Assembly: GCA_963971285.1 (NCBI GenBank)
Contig: OZ020250.1
Span: forward strand, 8,354,499-8,418,498
DNA: 64,000 nt
Origin: Astropecten irregularis
Taxonomy: Eukaryota > Echinodermata > Asteroidea > Paxillosida > Astropectinidae
Direction of reading: 5' to 3'
Below, piece by piece: positions 1-10,414 of the stretch. The translations under genes were made by a program, and so were the position numbers. The number at the start of each line of letters is the position of its first letter. The stretch's first letter is position 1. The notes below the pieces were generated by a model, which did not search any database, had not been told where the DNA came from, and was given only the letters and a program-made list of their open reading frames with translations.

Positions 1-300
1 GATCAGCGAACTGCGGACGGGTCTCTCCAGTGGACGTCGTACCAGTGACGTCGCCAAGGGGGGGCCAGGGGGGGGGCACGTGCCCACCCCCCCCCCCCCC
101 CCCCCTGGAAAACCTCGTGCCCCCCGCGTGCCCCCCCCCCCCCCCCCATTTGAGATTTGGGTTGGTGAAAACAAATATAATATATATTATTGTAGTGCCC
201 CCCCCCCCCACAACAATTGGTAGTGCCCCCCTTATGCCCCCAGACTCAAAGGTCTGGAGACGCCACTGCGTCGTACGGCTTGATGTTCCACTCACGTGAC
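1..300. repeat. C-rich low-complexity block with a dispersed repeat
   Basis: Long C homopolymers lie at about 91-106, 121-147 and 197-209. The opening bases (gatcagcgaactg) and the later pieces cgtcgtacgg and ctcacgtga recur in the same order at 49612-49660, so part of this block is an interspersed repeat. The open frame through the C tracts is a proline-rich artefact. Confidence 0.6.
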
Positions 301-545
301 AAAACATGAGAACTCCATGTTTTATGCCCGACCCTTGTACGTGTGTCGACTGTCCAGCGTTGGTTTTAGGCTTTATCGCAGAGCAGCTGTAACTACACTA
401 ATATAATGAATAATGTTGACAGCACAGCATGTATGGTGACATTCACCTTGAGTTAGTGTTGAAAATTGTAGCGACTGTGTAAGAACATAGAGTAAGGAAG
501 AGTTGCATGGGAGCCATGAGCAATCCAACAGCTGGCGACTAATGT

Positions 546-885
546 ATTGGGTCGTAATTTCTACATTAGGCCGAAAAAATGGTTGTGTTGCCCTCAGCGA
601 CCGACCGTAAAATGCCAAAACTTTGGGTCTGGATTTTTTTTTCCCTCCGAGTCCTAAAGTACATGTATAAAAACTCACAATTTTTGACAGAAAATGTAAG
701 ATTTAGCAGTAAAAAATCGTGTCTCCTAATAACGACCCAAGACCGTTGATTTATAAGCCCTGGTGACCATACATTCTGTATTTATTCTTAAATGTTTGAA
801 AGTCAGCCAACAAAAAAAATCGACCGACCGACCTAAAACTTTCATGTTTCCACTTGAGGGCAACACAACAATTTTTTCGGCCTCA
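546..885. repeat. Foldback repeat with about 30-bp inverted arms
   Basis: The arm at 566-596 (aggccgaaaaaat then ttgtgttgccctca) is the near-perfect reverse complement of 855-885. A second inverted pair (ttgggtcgt) lies at 546-555 and 731-739. The arms enclose about 260 bp with no coding signal. It looks like a decayed foldback or MITE-type element; no target-site duplication was identified. Confidence 0.55.
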
Positions 886-1701
886 TGCAAAATCAAACCT
901 GCCCAATCACGTTTCAAAATGTAGCCGAGGATGTTCCCTGTCCGTTGATACCTGCTGCGGTGAATTCTGAGAACATTTTCATTCACTCTTTTCAAACTAT
1001 ATTATGACATGTATTAACAACAACCGGCATCGCACGGGTATTATCATGAAGATACATGACTGAACGGGAACAGTTTAGGAAGTAAACATCACTCTTAGTT
1101 CAGGTTCAGGTTTTTTTCCATACTTTTATGATGTTATTACATCGAGTACATTATAACAAGGTATTAGTATGAGGAGGTCAGACAAGAAGCTGGAGCTTGT
1201 ACAAAGGTCTAGGCCTACCCCCTTTGACATTGAATAATTATAGTTACAATTATGATTAATTACGGGAGTGGTTAAATAAATACATAATGTTAAGCTAGAA
1301 TTCTATAATTTAATAATGAATAATGTTACGTTTTACAGTATAGAAAAAGTAAAATAAACGGTATCATGCAGTCAAATTCATTCACAGTATAACGCTGAAT
1401 ATGGTAAAAGTTACTCATTTTCACCTTGAACAATTATAGGCAAAGAGAAGTTGCTTTTGTAACATCCTTCGCATTTGTCAAGAGAAAAAATTACACACAT
1501 TGACAAACCGAGGATCAAAAAAGATGCACGAATCAAAACCAGCCAAAAGCAAAAACATGTTAGATAAAAAACCAACAATAATAGAAATAATCAACGATTG
1601 AAATAAACCCAAAACTCAGCATAAACAGCAGCAAATCAAAATCAACACAGAAAATCAAAACTCAGATAAAACATGAGTAAAACAACCAGAAATAATGTAC
1701 G

Positions 1702-1743
<42 letters not shown>

Positions 1744-1981
1744 AGCAAGAGAAAACAGTCTGCTGAACTAACTATACTTAACTCCACTTTTACAAAGCGG
1801 TACACAAAAACTCCCACTGAGAATATGGCTCAAATCTTCTCATTTATATGGGAAAGGGTACACTACACAAAATCACTGAACCAGAGGTAACCATAAAAAC
1901 AGGACAGGAACCCAAGGATTAAACAAAAAAGGGTCATAAAACTCAACTCTGGTAGACATCATAAAACTCATCAACACGTGT
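886..1981. other. AT-rich non-coding stretch with (AT)n microsatellite
   Basis: No gene or recognisable mobile element is seen. A dinucleotide (AT)n microsatellite occupies about 1705-1742. The rest is A-rich with many stops in every frame. Confidence 0.6.
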
Positions 1982-3260
1982 TCAAATTCCTCTCCTAACA
2001 CATGCCCTGATTGACGTCATTGGTAAGGTAGAACTAATAGTGTTCCACAGGAGGAGTCCCTGGTGTGTAACTGTGGATTGGTGTAGGGATGTTCTAACTT
2101 TAGTACGATGGAGCTTCTTTGATAATCTGGTGCCACAGTTATGAATATTCGTGTTTCTTATAAAGAAGGATTTAATATTAAAGGGCAAAGTATTTGTTAA
2201 ATTCTATATATAACAACACACAAATGATATTTATACAGATCAAATATAGACAAGGTGCTAAAAATTTAACAAATAGTGGCGCAGAATGTTCTTGAGAGCT
2301 AGAACCGTTAATCACTCTGAATGATTTCTTTTGAACAATGAACAATTTATTAAGAAGGGTTATGGGAGTCTTTCCCTAAGAAAGTATAAGGTATGGCCCT
2401 CCAATTACTTAAAGCATTTGATATATTTCAGGTCATTTTGGCTGATGATCAGTTTGCAGCAGTTTATTACTTGTAATGATAATGTATTATAAATGGAAAG
2501 TAGGACATGATATTTAAGTCTAAAGAATGCAAGGGTTCCGCGCTGCAAGTGTAACAACTTTCGGACAGTGATTTTTCCATATCAATAATGACACCCAGGA
2601 AAGTACAGGACTCAACCATTTTGATATAATTATTGTTAAATTTAATCTTAATATCAAATCTTTTATCAACTGTTCCATTGGTAAAGACCATATAGCATTT
2701 TTTGTTTTCTGGTGTTAAATTGAACGATAATTTATTACCCACAAACCATTCAAACACAAGCTCACCATTCAAAACTTTAAGAGAATCATTCAAGTTGTTA
2801 TTACTATAGAAAATGTTCGTGTCATCTGCAAAAAGGATAAATGTCAAAAGTTTGGAAGAATTACAAATGTCGTTAATATAAATAAGATATAAGATGGGCC
2901 CGAGGATTGAGCCCTGAGGAACACCACAAGTAATTGATTTGTTGCTAGACTTTCCATTTTGCCAGACAACAAACTGTTTCCTATTTTGTTTTTAATAATC
3001 ATTAAACCAGTCAAGTGCTATACCTCTAATCATTTGTAATTTACTTATTACAATGTCATGATCTATTACATCAAATGCCTTTGAAAAATACCAATATGGT
3101 ATGTTCAAGTTTGTCCAGACTAGATGTAACTTTGTCAACTTAATTAATTAGAGCATGCTGGATTGAATAATCGGCCCTGAAGCCATATTGGGAATGTGTC
3201 AATAGGTTAAACTTGGCGATATATTATTTTGTTAAAGTAGTTAGCAACCAGCCTTTCAAA
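1982..3260 (-). pseudogene. Decayed non-LTR retrotransposon reverse transcriptase (CR1/L2/Jockey-like)
   Basis: Read on the minus strand this is the 3' half of a LINE ORF2. In order from the high-coordinate end are a QYGFR-like block near 3190, a degraded SKAFDVIDHD-like block near 3080, the fingers/palm motif GVPQGSILGP near 2930, the catalytic FADDT motif near 2835, and the C-terminal block common in CR1/L2/Jockey ORF2s (KKIIRIING-like near 2330, then a segment ending in LLLWNTISS near 2040). It is broken by frame changes and at least one in-frame stop upstream of GVPQG. No endonuclease domain or 3' tail was found, so it is a 5'-truncated dead copy. The clade is uncertain. Confidence 0.85.
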
Positions 3261-3289
3261 CAGCCTTTGGAGAAATATGAGAAGACCGA

Positions 3290-3690
3290 TATGGGGTGAA
3301 AATTTGAGACATGGGAACGACTTGACCTCTGTGACCTCGACTTCCGATCAAACAGGAAGTTGATTTAAAAGCGGTCAGGGCTTGGACCATGACTCTTTCA
3401 CCAAATGTCAATGTATAAGGGAGTTTTTTCTTTATGACACATTGCTTGACCTTTGCGACATCAACTTCCGGTCAAACCGAATTAATAGTGGTACTAACTA
3501 TGATCGTGGCTCTCCTGTGAATTGTCCACATTAGCAATATGTCTTTAATTCTTCGTAACATTCTTTTGGCTATTATGTGTCACTCACGAACATGCTAAAT
3601 TCAAATTTATTTTCCATTAAAAGCCTAAAACGTAATTAAAAAAACAGGAATGCGGAAAAGACCTAGTTCTGTTTCAGACAGATTTAGTAC
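3290..3690 (+). repeat. Family A Helentron-like element, decayed 3' fragment
   Basis: Contains diverged copies of the family A unit (ttgacctctgtgacctc then acttccgatcaaacaggaagt) near 3326-3470. It ends in a damaged 3' terminus: gcggaaaag at 3652, a TCTG/CAGA hairpin near 3668-3683 and TAGT. It abuts complete copy A1. Confidence 0.6.
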
Positions 3691-3698
3691 CTCCAATT

Positions 3699-4203
3699 GG
3701 CTTTTCCACGTATAAGCGAAAAGCCTTTATTTTTGTTCTGATTTTGTTTTTAAGTTTTTCTTCCTCTTCTTTTTGTCGTCACGGCCCATAGCCTTTGCAC
3801 ACGTTTTGTTTGAACACCCACTTTGGTTATTTTTAAGCAGTCAATCTTAACCAAACTTGCTCTATGTATCGTACCTATAGGGTACATGCGTGCCCAACAT
3901 TAACGTCATCATGACATTATCGGGTGCCAAATTATAAGCAATTTAGATTGAATAATTAAAATCTTTAAAAATCAACAAAAAAATCAACCGTTTGAGATAT
4001 CAAGTTGATTCTTTCGACCTCTACTTCCGGTCGAACAGGAAGTAGCTCCTCATTTAAAAGTGGTAAGAGCTATGATCATGATTCTTTTGCCAAATGTCAA
4101 TGTTAGGGAAGGTCTTTCTTTGTGACACAATTCTAATTGACAAGCAATTTATATCACATGCGGAAAAGCCTTATCTGCTGTTTACAACAGCCAAAAACCC
4201 TAG
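3699..4203 (+). mobile_element. Family A Helentron-like element, short complete copy (A1)
   Basis: The 5' end is a hairpin, GGCTTTTC...GAAAAGCC (3699-3725), preceded by TT. The body holds the family A conserved block (caatcttaaccaaacttg; aatcaaccgtttgagatat) and one minisatellite unit with inverted ETS-like sites (acttccggtcgaacaggaagt, 4023-4043). Near the 3' end the inverted 5' motif CGGAAAAGCC (4161-4170) is followed by a GCTGTT/AACAGC hairpin and terminal CTAG (4200-4203) before T. Known family features: Helitrons end in CTRR after a short hairpin, and Helentrons/Helitron2 have asymmetric terminal inverted repeats and insert between T residues. No Rep/helicase is encoded, so it is non-autonomous (HINE-like). 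Confidence 0.75.
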
Positions 4204-4728
4204 TTTGTTATCACAACTCTTACTTAATTAGCAACTAATGGAAGCTTTATTGTTTCCAATTTGATAATTGCTGTATCTTGCACTGGAAGTGGTAGATAAA
4301 CAATAAGTACTGAGATGAAGTTCACAAGATAATCTACAAAAAAAACAGTAGTTTTTGTTTTAATTATCTACACTAACGTGTACCAACTGTACATTCTTAA
4401 AAATCTACAGCGTCAACAATAGTATGACGTCACAAGAAAAGCAATTTAACCTTAACAACAGTGCTGTTGGTTCAACATAAAACAGCTTGAGCTAAGAGTA
4501 GGAGTTGAAATGGTTTCTTGAGTGAGTGAGAATTTAGCCGAATGACACCGGGAATATTACTGCTCAAATTTCAACCCGGTTATGAAATGCCTTTAACGGA
4601 CTAATAATATTTTAAAGCCATCTCATAATTAGTTGTCATAATGGGCCACTGAAAATGTCAGTATATGCCCACTGAGACCGATTCGACGGCACGACATACC
4701 GTCCGCCATTACTGCTGTGTCCCCGCCC
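4204..4728. other. Non-coding spacer
   Basis: No gene is seen. The last part (4696-4727, tccgccattactgc and the next bases) is an imperfect inverted match to 8774-8806, just outside the other end of the DIRS-like element. Its right end may therefore extend past 8684, or a second element may enclose it. Confidence 0.45.
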
Positions 4729-5285
4729 GCGATTTTATTTTTCGTACCACACGTTGAATAGGGGACACCAATAAAAGCATTCCAATTGGTCTGTTGCTAA
4801 TGCATTATGCATGATACATCATTGCTCCTCCATTTACCCACACTGTGCATTATGCACACACATGTGCATAATAAGCGCTGATCTCCAGACCCCACACTGA
4901 CTTATCTGTCAGCAATCACATTGACCACAAGGTCACAAGTGGTCAGCCTTAGCCACTGGAGTCAAATTATGTTTCAAAAGTGATGCAATGCAATATTATA
5001 TCAATGCCTTCGAAGTGTAAAAATAAATACCAGCAATTCCTGTGCATGTAGGCTTATAGAGCAACGGCTGTCAGAACAATGCAACAACCCTTTTTTCAAC
5101 AACCTTTATAAAGTGTCACAATTAAAAGTAAAATGGTCTTGAAAGTCCCAAATCAGTGAAGATATAAAAGCTAATTAATGTTCTTGTGAATGGTAAGTTA
5201 TTTATTGTTTTAATTTATTTATTGTTTACGCTTGGGTTACCTCTCAGTGAAACACAGTTTTCTAGAGGTGCCCAGCAAATACATT

Positions 5286-6053
5286 ATGAACAGTGCTGGA
5301 TTGCGAAGGATGCAGCTACAACGTGATCGACTTGACAGCGGCGACTTTGGCTGCCAGCACAATTCAACCCATATAATATATAAATGGCTTTCAGCCTTTC
5401 ATGTTTTCATGGCTATCTTCCTGGAAAAACATTCCACTAGGGCTGCCGAGCTGCTTAAATATGCCGAAACAATCCGTTTGGCCTCTGTGCAATTTCCCGG
5501 CTTTGGTTGGCGGGCGTACGACGAGCAGTTTAGGCTCCGTCGTGCCGCTGACCCGGCTAGCAGTTGGGGGGAAATGGATATCGAGTTGTGGGTTACTGTA
5601 GCAGCGGCTGCCTCAATTAATCAGCCCGGTGGTTATAATAATAATATTAGTTATCCGACTTCACGCCCAGGTTTATCTGCATTCGGTCGCACATCTCGTG
5701 CTGGGGTGGGTTTGTGTTATGCATTCAACAGGTCCGGCGGTTGCCGGTACACTAATTGCAAATTTGCACACAAGTGCAGCACTTGTTACCGCTTTGGGCA
5801 CAATGCACTCGTATGCCGCTCTGGCAACCATGGCAACAGGCCTGCCTCGAATTTCACTGGTGACCGCGCACATATAGGCGCAAACAGGCGTAATTACGAG
5901 GCAACGGCACGGCGGGCACCAGTTCCCCAACATGGCGGCCAGCGTCAGCTGCTGTCGCGTGTGGGAACGGCCGGCGCTGTCGCTGCAACCTCTGGTGCAA
6001 AGGATTTTAATCAGGGTAAGCCGGGTAATTTTCGTTCCTCCAACACCAATTAA
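5286..6053 (+). CDS. DIRS-like element Gag-like protein (ORF1)
   Basis: The first ATG in the frame is at 5286, giving about 255 residues; the frame is open further upstream but without an ATG. The middle carries the motif FGWRAYDEQFR...W...DIELW, seen in Gag-like ORF1 proteins of DIRS-type elements of aquatic animals. After it comes a zinc-binding region with a CCCH-like cluster (CYAFNRSGGCRYTNCKFAH) running into a CCHC-like knuckle (CSTCYRFGHNALVC). These probably bind the element RNA in a nucleoprotein particle. The basic Gly/Asn/Arg-rich tail fits nucleic-acid binding. The 3' end overlaps the next frame (5932-6053), usual for DIRS elements. The Gag role is inferred from position and motifs. 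Confidence 0.75.
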   Translation: MNSAGLRRMQLQRDRLDSGDFGCQHNSTHIIYKWLSAFHVFMAIFLEKHSTRAAELLKYAETIRLASVQFPGFGWRAYDEQFRLRRAADPASSWGEMDIELWVTVAAAASINQPGGYNNNISYPTSRPGLSAFGRTSRAGVGLCYAFNRSGGCRYTNCKFAHKCSTCYRFGHNALVCRSGNHGNRPASNFTGDRAHIGANRRNYEATARRAPVPQHGGQRQLLSRVGTAGAVAATSGAKDFNQGKPGNFRSSNTN

Positions 6054-7610
6054 GTTAGTTGTGTTGCAAAACTGGTTGGAAGGTTATCCAAATAGACAAG
6101 CGGCTTCGATTTTATTGGAAGGTTTCAGTTACGGTTTTCATATTGGTTATTCAGGTCCGCGGGTGAATAGGGATTCAGGTTGTTTACAGTCGGCTGCACA
6201 ACTCCCACATGTGGTGCGCGAAAAGCTGGCCAAGGAAATAAGTTTAGGCCGCATTGCCGGGCCATTTGCTGCTCGCCCCCTAGTTCAATTGCAGTGTTCC
6301 CCTATTGGTCTTGTCCCCAAGCAAGAACCGGGGACATTTCGTCTCATTCATCACTTATCTTATCCTGCAGGCTGCTCGGTGAATGATTTCATTGAGCGTG
6401 ATAAGTGCGTAGTACATTATAATATGCTTCGTTTGACAATGCAGTGGATCTTGTTATGAAGGCAGGCGAGGGGGTTTGGTTAGCAAAATCAGATATCAAA
6501 TCAGCTTTCAGACTGCTGCCTGTTCACCCTGCGGATTATGAGTTGTTAGGTTTCACATTTGAAGGCATGTATTATTATGATAAATGTTTACCCATGGGCT
6601 GCTCTATTTCCTGTTCATTGTTTGAATTGTTTAGCACGTTCTTAGAACATCAGGTTAAACATGTGACCAATTCACCATTTGTAACACATTATTTGGATGA
6701 TTTTTTATTTGTGGGGGCCTCTTGTCAGTCATGTGGAAAAACCTTGTCTGCATTTGCAGATTTATGCAAAGAACTGGGTGTTCCCCTGGCCCAAGAGAAA
6801 ACCGTTGGGCCGGTTCAGTCAATCACCTATTTGGGGTTAGAAATTGACACAGTATCTCGGCAGGTTAAAGTACCCGCTGTAAAAGTTCAGGCTCTTTGTG
6901 ACAAAATCCATGCTGTGCTAAGTAAACGGAAGATTACATTGGTTGAGGTCCAGTCACTTGTGGGATCATTGAATTTCGTTTGTAAAGCAATAGCTCCTGG
7001 GCGAGCCTTTTTACGCCGATTGATTGCCCTCACTCAGGGTCTTACTAAACCGCATCATCGAGTGCGCTTGTCTGTAGGGGCTAGACTTGACTTAATTGTG
7101 TGGCTAGATTTTCTGACAAACTTTAATGGAGTATCCCCCTTTTTGGATAGGGCATGGGAGGATTCAGTTGAGTTGTTTACTGATGCAGCGGCTTCAATAG
7201 GTTATGGGGCATACTTTCAGGGCAAATGGGTGCAAGGTCGGTGGCCATCATGTTTACTTGAACATCCTCCTTCCATTGCATTCCTGGAATTTTTTCCCTT
7301 GCTTGTGGCTGTATTGTGCTGGGGTCCAGTGCTTGCCAATCGCAGGGTTAAGTTCCGCTCTGATAACTTGGCGGTTGTTCACATCGTTAACGGACAATCT
7401 TCCCAGTGTGAGAGAATTATGCATTTAGTGCGTTTGTTTGTATTGCACTGCCTCAAATTAAACATTGTCTTTAAGGCGGTACATGTCCCAGGGGTTGATA
7501 ATTGCTTGGCCGATTTTTTGTCCCGCTTTCAGATGAAACGATTTTGGGAGGCCGCCCCTCATGCCGATCAGGTGATGACACCGATTCCACGGCTGCCGAC
7601 TCTCTGGTAG
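5932..7610 (+). pseudogene. DIRS-like reverse transcriptase-RNase H (frameshifted)
   Basis: The first part (to about 6430) has the N-terminal RT motifs SPIGLVPKQEPGTFRLIHHL and CSVNDFI. A one-base frameshift near 6431 moves the sequence into the frame that ends at 7610. There lie the palm motif LAKSDIKSAFRLLPVHP, the catalytic HYLDDFLF (near 6690), the DIRS-typical connection block LVGSLNFVCKAIAPGRAF, and an RNase H domain (ELFTDAAASIGYGAYF; FRSDNLAVVHIVNG; DNCLADFLSR). Product role: copies element RNA into DNA and degrades the RNA strand. The frameshift falls within the RT core, so this is a mutation rather than programmed decoding. The end overlaps the recombinase frame. Confidence 0.85.
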
Positions 7611-8100
7611 CATGTGAGATCTCTCGCTTGCTGTCAGTTGCATTTTCCAGGAATTCCTATAAAACTTACTCCACGGGGTGGAATGTGTTTTCTGAATTTA
7701 ACAACGAGCAGTTCGGCTATACATCTTTGCCTGTTCCATCCCAAGTCATTAGGGAATTCATTGCTTGGCTCTCTCTCCGGGGTTCAGCACCATCCACCAT
7801 TGCCACATATGTGGCTGGAGTGGGATTCTATCATAAGCTTCATGGGCATTCGGATCCCACTAAGGATTTCATAGTATCTAAGCTTTTGGAGGGCTGTCGC
7901 CGTGATCGGAGGCAAGGTGATACTCGGTGTCCAGTTACAATGCCAATTTTAAGCAATATTTTGTCAGCGTTGCCACATATCTGTGATTCTCGTTTTGAGG
8001 AGTTGTTATTTAAAGCCGCTATGTTGTGTGCATTTTGTGGGTTCATGAGAGTGGGAGAATTTTATTATATTATGATCACGGAGCACAGCCTGAGATCGAA
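7502..8100 (+). pseudogene. DIRS-like tyrosine recombinase, C-terminally truncated
   Basis: The frame overlaps the end of RT-RNase H by about 110 bp, as in DIRS elements. It shows the core-binding domain (SRNSYKTYSTGWNVFSEF; a WLSLRGSAPSTIATYVAGV helix) and the start of the catalytic domain, CAFCGFMRVGE, with the first catalytic arginine. The HxxR box and the catalytic tyrosine are absent: coding similarity stops near 8070 and a SINE begins near 8105. The intact enzyme would insert the circular DNA intermediate by strand exchange; this copy cannot. Confidence 0.8.
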
Positions 8101-8104
8101 AGTG

Positions 8105-8260
8105 TTTGATTTGTGAGGAGGGAGGAAAACCGGAGAATCAAGAGAAAAACCCTCGTAGCATAGGAGAGAACCAACGCACAACTCTACACTTATGACCCAA
8201 GACAGAATCGAACCCGGGCCACATTGGTGAGAGGCGAGTGCCTAACACACTTGCCACATA
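8105..8260 (-). mobile_element. tRNA-derived SINE, copy 1
   Basis: On the minus strand it begins gtggcaagtg (A-box-like) and carries a perfect B-box core GGTTCGATTC near 8210-8219, the layout of an RNA polymerase III promoter from a tRNA. The same head and body (cactcgcctctcacc; cttgggtc; gagggttttt) occur on the plus strand at 10256-10375. Homology to the DIRS 3' region resumes just after it (cattgtcatta at 8263; compare 15081), so it sits inside the DIRS-like element. Confidence 0.7.
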
Positions 8261-8863
8261 TGCATTGTCATTAGCCAAGTAATAATGTTAGCATGATTTC
8301 TAAATAAGATGAATTTTATTTTCCTCCCTGACATTCTGAGAAGAGATGGAGCGATTTTATCGAGCCGATTTGTGATGCCTTTGTTGTTATTTCGGGGATA
8401 TTTTCGGCGGAAGTACCGTGACTTAAAGTACGATTTTCCTTGTACTAGAGATGTCGAAGTCTGTTCCTTCCTCTATGGACCAAACTCCCCTCCCCCCCCC
8501 CCCAAAAAAAAAGCCAGTTCAGTGCTCAAACAGGAGTCTACCACTCCAGTATACTGAGTCTAGCCAATAATTACAGCCGGAACTCTTGTGACCTATAATG
8601 CATAATGCCTGAGCAACGTACAGACCAATTATAATGCTTTATTGGGGTCCCCTATTCAACGTGTGGTACGATAAATGAAATCGCTCCCCGCCTGCCTTTT
8701 GTGCCCACTGAGTGGCACTGTGCAGGACCAATTACATGAATCGCAAGTCTAATTCGTGTATTACACACAAAATGTGGGCGGGAACACCGCAGTTATGGCG
8801 GATAGTATTTTGTGCCATCGGATCGGTCAGGATTCGAAAGCTGATTGAACCCGAGTCACAGAT

Positions 8864-8869
8864 TTTATT
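8864..8869 (-). promoter_or_regulatory. Candidate polyadenylation signal for the sulfotransferase
   Basis: AATAAA on the minus strand, about 95 bp past the stop codon of the sulfotransferase exon. It is the nearest perfect hexamer seen downstream. It lies in AT-rich DNA, so chance occurrence is possible. Confidence 0.4.
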
Positions 8870-8962
8870 CGGAATAAAAATTAAAATGCAACATACAAAT
8901 AAAATCTCGTAAAATAAGATATAGAATAAATACGTGTCAATATTGTATTCCTCAAGGTCCAA

Positions 8963-9937
8963 CTATTGGATAGATTTGGAATCGTTGCGCCCTCTCTCGT
9001 CGAGCAGTTCCCTTATGCTTTCCGGTATATCGAAACCAAATAGATTAAAATCCAGCAAGAAATGTTTGTGAAGTGATTTAATCTCCGCGGTAGTTAGTGT
9101 AGAAAAGTAGCGACGCAACGTCTCTCCGTTGGAGCTGTCCGTTGGATTCGTGGAATAATTTGGAAACTTAATGTCCCGGTTGGCGCCGATAGCGGCAAGA
9201 ATGAAATTGGATTCTTTTTTTAAATGATCGTAGTGTCCGATCCAGTCATACTGTACGGCACATGGATGGCACAGATCGTACATCTGCGTCCAATGTTCAT
9301 TCATGTGTGATGGTGATTCAATGGCGGATAGGAATCTTACAAACTGCGAGAACGTCACATTTATGGTGCCGTCCTTATCTGTTTGACTCTGTGCGAGGCT
9401 CTGGAATTTGTCCGGTGATGATGAGCCGACAACGGATCGGAGGATTCGCTCGCTCCAGCTCCTTCGGAAGAACTTGCCAATCTGAAACTTTTCCCGGTAA
9501 CCCGATAAGGCCCGTTCGAACGGGTTTCGAACGAACAAAAACTTGCGATACGTCGCCAGTTTGTTTTTAGCCTGCTCCACCGAGTAAGAAGACAGAGTAC
9601 GGAAAACGCGACCCACCTTTTTATGCGGCTGTGCTCCTTCTAACCCCTTGTCACTTGTAGAGTTGAAGTTCCCATTTAGAACCAAGAGCAGGCGCTTCCA
9701 GCTTGTACAGCTGACTTTGGGAATGAAACAGTAGATCAACTTGAGGGAGTCGATGACAAGAAGATGGCTAAACTTGGAGGCCGTCTTACCTGGGCTTTTG
9801 GTTGAGTTGATCCCATATGACAATGGTGGAAAGAAGCTGTCTGCCTGGCTGTGGAAGGCACTACACATATCCAACATCACAGCTTTCCTTGCTTGTTGCT
9901 CCTTCTCCCACAAACAAGTCTCGTTACTGCACAAGTC
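8963..9937 (-). CDS. Carbohydrate sulfotransferase, HNK-1/chondroitin (CHST8-14-like) family, terminal exon
   Basis: About 324 codons. A Golgi type II enzyme of this family transfers sulfate from PAPS to a glycan such as chondroitin, dermatan or a terminal GalNAc/GlcA. The 5'-phosphosulfate loop PKVSCTSWKR is at about residues 73-82 and the 3'-phosphate site RNPFERALSGYREKF at about 137-151. Family blocks EHW...YDLCHPCAVQYDWIGHYD and KFPNYS follow. There is no ATG at the 5' end: the frame opens at GAC just after a consensus acceptor (ttttccattctgtag), and the transmembrane anchor of the family is missing, so this is the last exon of a spliced gene. The frame is intact, suggesting function. 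The exact acceptor sugar cannot be read from sequence. Confidence 0.9.
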   Translation of the reverse strand, partial: DLCSNETCLWEKEQQARKAVMLDMCSAFHSQADSFFPPLSYGINSTKSPGKTASKFSHLLVIDSLKLIYCFIPKVSCTSWKRLLLVLNGNFNSTSDKGLEGAQPHKKVGRVFRTLSSYSVEQAKNKLATYRKFLFVRNPFERALSGYREKFQIGKFFRRSWSERILRSVVGSSSPDKFQSLAQSQTDKDGTINVTFSQFVRFLSAIESPSHMNEHWTQMYDLCHPCAVQYDWIGHYDHLKKESNFILAAIGANRDIKFPNYSTNPTDSSNGETLRRYFSTLTTAEIKSLHKHFLLDFNLFGFDIPESIRELLDERGRNDSKSIQ

Positions 9938-9953
9938 CTACAGAATGGAAAAT
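9938..9953 (-). promoter_or_regulatory. 3' splice acceptor of the sulfotransferase terminal exon
   Basis: Minus-strand pyrimidine-rich tattttccattctgtag ends in AG at 9939-9938, directly before the open frame. The exon starts at a codon boundary (phase 0). Confidence 0.65.
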
Positions 9954-10255
9954 AATAAACAACATGAAATCATAGGGTATTGGACAAATTGATTAGGGAA
10001 ATACTGTTTTCAGGAGTTTATTGTTAAAACATTTGATTTGTTAATCACCATAAAAAATGATAAAACTCACCGTTCAATGAATTTCAGCCATTTGCAATGT
10101 TATTCCTATTAAAGTAATCATGTAGTAATAAACTGCTTCAAACAGTTCGTCAACCTGACATAATGACCAAATACTTATAAAATAAGTCTGGTGTTTCGAT
10201 CTGAGAAGGATCATTGTAAATGGCTTATAAATGAGGGGCACATTGACCATGAACA

Positions 10256-10375
10256 CCTGGGGCCCATAAGTGGCAAGTGCGTTAGACACTCGCCTCTCAC
10301 CATAATTATGTGGCCCGGAGTTGATCCCGGCTTGGGTCGTGAGTATTCTAAGAGGGTTTTTTTCTTTCGAACTTT
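10256..10375 (+). mobile_element. tRNA-derived SINE, copy 2
   Basis: Same family as 8105-8260 in the opposite orientation: tggcaagtgcg (A-box-like, 10271), cactcgcctctcacc, a diverged B box (gagttgatccc near 10317), cttgggtcg and agagggttttt. It lies upstream of the sulfotransferase terminal exon, in its presumed intron. Confidence 0.65.
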
Positions 10376-10414
10376 CGAACTTTTTGCTCCCATAACGTTT
10401 TTGCAGTATACAGC

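Larger units (their letters stand above)
4729..8684 (+). mobile_element. DIRS-like tyrosine-recombinase retrotransposon
   Basis: About 4 kb bounded by inverted ends: GCGATTTTATTTTTC at 4729 matches, in reverse complement, gataaatgaaatcgc ending at 8684. Homology continues inward through the block accacacgttgaatagggg and the cattatgca region. Three overlapping frames encode Gag, RT-RNase H and a tyrosine recombinase in the order typical of DIRS elements, with no LTRs, integrase or target-site duplication. The RT frame is shifted once, the recombinase is truncated and a SINE sits in the 3' part, so this copy is dead. A deleted derivative with the same ends is at 14414-15522. Confidence 0.85.

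Noticed and set aside
373-995. Two minus-strand frames of about 90-100 codons
   Set aside because: They overlap the inverted repeat at 546-885 and show no domain or exon signals.
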